From positions 62,001 to 126,000 of the forward strand of contig CALHWD010000005.1 of the NCBI GenBank assembly GCA_938036825.1: DNA of 64,000 nucleotides, in the 5' to 3' direction. Positions within the stretch are counted from its first letter, which is position 1; the number at the start of each line of letters is the position of its first letter. A program made the translations under genes and the position numbers. The notes under the pieces are model-generated. The model had not been told where the DNA came from. It worked only from the letters and a program-made list of their open reading frames with translations, and did not search any database. This document shows positions 61,558 through 64,000 of the stretch, piece after piece. The DNA is from an uncultured Candidatus Saccharibacteria bacterium. Lineage in GTDB: Bacteria > Patescibacteriota > Saccharimonadia > Saccharimonadales > Saccharimonadaceae.

Positions 61558-61668
61558 CTCATATCTTCCCTGCGCACAGGCTGGAATTAGCACCTTACTC
61601 GCTTCCCGAGCAGGTTGCTGGCGAGTCATCGGGCCAGTCCCTCGTCGCACTCTGGATATTAGTGATAT
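61558..61668 (-). promoter_or_regulatory. SAM-I (S-box) riboswitch upstream of metK
   Basis: The minus strand reads GAGGGACTGGCCCGATGA, then CAGCAACC, then AAGGTGCTAATTCCAGC and GGGAAGATATGAG, the SAM-I aptamer core in order. There is no U-run before metK. Instead CTCCTTTCTC (about 61545-61536) can pair with the Shine-Dalgarno region GAGAAGGGAG, so control is probably at translation: SAM binding hides the ribosome-binding site. A TATACT (61678-61673) is the likely -10. Confidence 0.9.
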
Positions 61669-61859
61669 TGGTAATAGTATAACATATATTTATGCTAGGA
61701 ATATCTACCTCGTTGATGTAGCACAACGCGACGAGAAAGATACAGCTAACTCAACATGAGAGGAAGAACGCATTGTTCAGCCGCTTGGCTACAAGCTTGA
61801 GCCTGGTACATAGAGCTGCATTCTTATATAAGCCGCCACGCAGCAACATCCTCTGCACC

Positions 61860-61888
61860 TAAAAACCGGTCATTACAACCGGTTTCTC
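61860..61888 (-). terminator. Terminator of rnhA
   Basis: AAACCGGT and ACCGGTTT form a stem; the minus-strand copy ends in a T-run. The remaining 61690-61859 shows nothing recognised. Confidence 0.7.
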
Positions 61889-61893
61889 GCTGT

Positions 61894-62334
61894 TCATTCT
61901 CCTCCAAGCCGCTCCCCGGCTCGTGCTCGGTTAGCCCATTGGTCGGCCAGCTTATTTTGCTCATGGCCGTTGTGGCCGCGCACCCAGATAAGCTTCGGCT
62001 GCACGGTGGTATAAAGCGCATAGGCTTCTTGCACGAGCTCGAGATTCTTGATGGGCCCGCTGCTCTTGCGCCAACCCTTGGCTGCCCAGCCAGGTGCCCA
62101 CTTAGTGAGGACATTAACCCAAAATTCGCTATCGGTATGGATCTCACATTCCTCAGCCCCAGCCAACTGCATGGCTGCGATGAGGGCCATCCCCTCCATG
62201 CGGATGTTCGTTGTGTTGCCTGGCTCGCTGCCCAGCGCCACGGGCTTGCCCTGCTCGATGACGGCATAGCCGCCCGGGCCAGGGTTGGGGCTGGCGCTGC
62301 CATCGGTGTAGAAGATGCGCGGAGTGGCTGCCAT
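61894..62334 (-). CDS. rnhA: Ribonuclease HI
   Basis: 146 residues from the ATG at 62334, one base after the previous stop. It cuts RNA in RNA-DNA hybrids. Catalytic acidic residues are visible: Asp in FYTDGSASPNPGPGGYAV, Glu in RMEGMALIAAM, Asp in IHTDSEFWVN and Asp in NKLADQWANRA; WVRGHNGHEQN is the typical His loop. A longer upstream frame exists but overlaps the preceding gene. Confidence 0.93.
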   Translation of the reverse strand: MAATPRIFYTDGSASPNPGPGGYAVIEQGKPVALGSEPGNTTNIRMEGMALIAAMQLAGAEECEIHTDSEFWVNVLTKWAPGWAAKGWRKSSGPIKNLELVQEAYALYTTVQPKLIWVRGHNGHEQNKLADQWANRARAGERLGGE

Positions 62335-62335
62335 G

Positions 62336-62713
62336 CTAGTTACCACGATCCACGCGCTGGAACTCCATCCAGTCTGATGGTCGATACCACTTGGTTTCAT
62401 TATCATAGCGCTCGTCAAACTTCGCCTGGTGCCGCGCCAAGAAGTAATGCCTGCCACCATCGTGCTCGGCTTCATAGCGGATATACATTTGGTCTGGATA
62501 ATTCTTGGGTGCGCCGCTGTAGAGCATCACATCCACTGCGCTGCCCGGGTTAAGTGTGTGCGACTCGTTGCGCATGTTCCCCAGATACTCCCAGCTTACA
62601 ACCCTCACCTGCCGGTCAGAATCATTCTTGATGCGTGCCCACACGTCAATTTTCGACGCGCTCTCATTCCGCACATCAACACGCTCGACGCGCACTACCG
62701 GAAAATTACTCAT
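62336..62713 (-). CDS. Hypothetical protein co-transcribed with rnhA
   Basis: 125 residues, soluble, beta-rich (SNFPVVRVERVDVRNESASK). No family recognised. AAGGAGA precedes the ATG and the stop is one base from the rnhA start, so they form an operon. Confidence 0.6.
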   Translation of the reverse strand: MSNFPVVRVERVDVRNESASKIDVWARIKNDSDRQVRVVSWEYLGNMRNESHTLNPGSAVDVMLYSGAPKNYPDQMYIRYEAEHDGGRHYFLARHQAKFDERYDNETKWYRPSDWMEFQRVDRGN

Positions 62714-63278
62714 CTGCTTGTCTCCTTGTTTATGGGGTTATCGAGGTAATTATACCATATGGTGCGCAGGGTGCTCGTTAAATACAGTATTGTGCAAGTT
62801 TTGTATATTATTACCTCTGTTAGCATCAAGAGTTTCGTCTCACCCACACTATATATAGCGTGCCCATATCTAGTGTCTAGGGTCATGTGGAAAAGTCGTG
62901 GAGATTTTTTACTGGCACTAGACCACTGTTGGGTAGTCATTTTTCGCTTTCATACTGCTCTATAACTGTCCAACCCACTATGTCTTTCACCCCGGGTCAG
63001 GCTAGGAAGGGGAAAAAACAAGGTAGCACCCTTCACGCAAAGTAAACATCTCATAAGCCTCGCAACACGTATCTACATATCAAGATGCCGCTATCTTACC
63101 AGGCAGCCACGCAGCACACGGGACTGTATATCCTGCAATAATACCTATACCCCTACTATCTATATACTATTAGCCTATTTATAATCTGTTCTCATAAACA
63201 TCTTTTTTGCCATGATGAGCCATACGTTGCTACAATAGTGGTATATAATTGCTATACGAATTATCTGGTAAGGTTATT
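62714..63278. other. 565-base intergenic region, nothing firm
   Basis: No ORF with a ribosome-binding site. Near 62990-63040 there is a GGTCAGG...GGAAGG...AAGG pattern that faintly recalls the SRP RNA tip, but the rest does not fold accordingly. A TATAAT near 63243 probably drives the following gene. Confidence 0.4.
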
Positions 63279-64000
63279 ATGAAACTCCAGCGCCTACTCG
63301 CCATTCTATCGCTCCTCTGCGAGCGAGACAAAGCCACTACTCAGGAGTTAGCCGATCGTTTTGAGGTGTCGAAGCGTACTATTTTGCGCGATATCGAGAC
63401 GCTGAACCAGGCGGGTATTCCTATTATCACTCGGGCTGGCCGCGATGGTGAAATCGCCCTCATGCCACACTACATGCTTGATCGGCGCATTCTCTCCACT
63501 ACCGACAAGCAGCACTTGGCAAGCGCACTGACAGGCCTCCAAAGCATTGCCCGTCAGCCATCGATCACCACTTTGCACGTCAAACTTCTCCCCGAAGATG
63601 ACCAGTCTGCGATGCCGATGTATGCTATCAACTTTAGACCCTGGGCGGCGGGACACCCAGTTCAGCACAAGATTGAGCAATTGCAGCAGGCGATCGAGGA
63701 GCAACACTGCATGCAGATGCACTACATTGGCTATGATGGCCAAACGGAGCGAGTAATCGAGCCACATCAGCTGGTGTTTCGGCAAGCGAGTTGGTATGTG
63801 TGGGCGTTTTGCCAGCTGCGCCAGGATTTTCGGCTCTTCAAGTTGCGGCGCATCATTCGCCTCTCACCGCGAGAGGAGAGCTTCTCACCCAGGCCTTATC
63901 CAGACGCCTCCACTAATAACGATTACTCGAGCAGCGTTGTCTTCTCGCGCCAACCAATCGCTGGCTACACGCGCGTAGAACTCCGCTATGCTGCGCACGA
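63279..64000 (+). CDS. HTH / WYL-domain transcriptional regulator, 3'-truncated by window edge
   Basis: 240 residues visible, frame open to the last base. An N-terminal winged helix (LLAILSLLCERDKATTQELA, then DRFEVSKRTILRDIETLNQAG) and a WYL domain (MQMHYIGYDGQTERVIEPHQLVF, SWYVWAFCQLRQDFRLFKLRRI) define the YafY type. WYL domains sense ligands, sometimes nucleic acid fragments. Its target is unknown. Confidence 0.85.
   Translation, partial: MKLQRLLAILSLLCERDKATTQELADRFEVSKRTILRDIETLNQAGIPIITRAGRDGEIALMPHYMLDRRILSTTDKQHLASALTGLQSIARQPSITTLHVKLLPEDDQSAMPMYAINFRPWAAGHPVQHKIEQLQQAIEEQHCMQMHYIGYDGQTERVIEPHQLVFRQASWYVWAFCQLRQDFRLFKLRRIIRLSPREESFSPRPYPDASTNNDYSSSVVFSRQPIAGYTRVELRYAAH

Noticed and set aside
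62985..63045. Possible SRP (4.5S-like) RNA tip
   Set aside because: GGTCAGG, GGAAGG and AAGG appear in order, but the AGCAGC strand of the Ffh-binding loop is missing and flanking sequences do not pair into a helix.
63015..63045. T-box-like AACAAGGTAGCACC
   Set aside because: Differs from the conserved AGGGTGGNACCGCG and no specifier stem or terminator follows; the next gene is a regulator, not an aminoacyl-tRNA synthetase.

Overview
The window looks like part of a chromosome from a Candidatus Saccharibacteria (TM7, Patescibacteria) cell or a close relative. This is inferred from the sequence: a sortase with a Pro/Gln-rich N-terminus, a sigma-70 region 4 / HARE-HTH protein, a DUF4367-like membrane protein, a DUF3048 lipoprotein-type protein, several small wall and membrane proteins with Pro/Ala/Thr tails, a compact division cluster, and many leaderless genes. 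UGA is used as a normal stop, so translation table 11 fits. Base composition is moderately GC-rich by eye, apart from one clearly AT-rich island. No rRNA, CRISPR array or insertion sequence was seen.

Left part (1-30 kb), mixed strands. A partial sortase is followed by a small cassette gene, a PEGA-domain protein, a DUF4367-like protein, gltX, and a DUF3048 protein overlapping a histidine kinase with its receiver protein. An AT-rich two-gene island abuts tRNA-Glu(UUC). Then come a propeller-like membrane protein, a quinone oxidoreductase behind a large dyad operator, a second histidine kinase and response regulator with long disordered tails, an RsuA/RluB-type pseudouridine synthase, an HEXXH protein, der, a G3E GTPase, pth, a DUF475 (TerC-like) membrane protein and a trypsin-like protease.

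Middle (30-41 kb). A protease-like protein, an apparent ~280-nt structured noncoding RNA on the minus strand, dprA, a CDP-alcohol phosphatidyltransferase, topA, the sigma4/HARE protein and an EF-hand-like small protein are followed by 1.84 kb without convincing genes.

Right part (41-64 kb), almost all minus strand. The division and wall cluster reads mraZ, rsmH, a 22-codon ORF, ftsL-like, PBP, mraY, ftsW, murG and an ftsQ-like gene, with an array of MraZ-type operator repeats and a cluster of DnaA-box-like 9-mers upstream of mraZ. Next are galU overlapping a HAD phosphatase, yvcK, a GH1 glycosidase, a DUF4868 (KwaB-like) protein, a PIF1-like helicase, metK behind a SAM-I riboswitch, rnhA and a partial WYL regulator.

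The most unusual signals are RNA-level. (1) Two expression cassettes 49 kb apart share the same promoter, a covarying 5'-UTR hairpin and a covarying multi-stem 3' element ending in a U-run, yet carry unrelated small ORFs. (2) A ~140-165-nt structured element occurs four times, always on the plus strand, with different but complementary outer stems. (3) A promoter-to-terminator ncRNA with a predicted pseudoknot lies beside dprA. (4) About a dozen genes have a -10 box 6-9 nt before the start codon, implying leaderless mRNAs.
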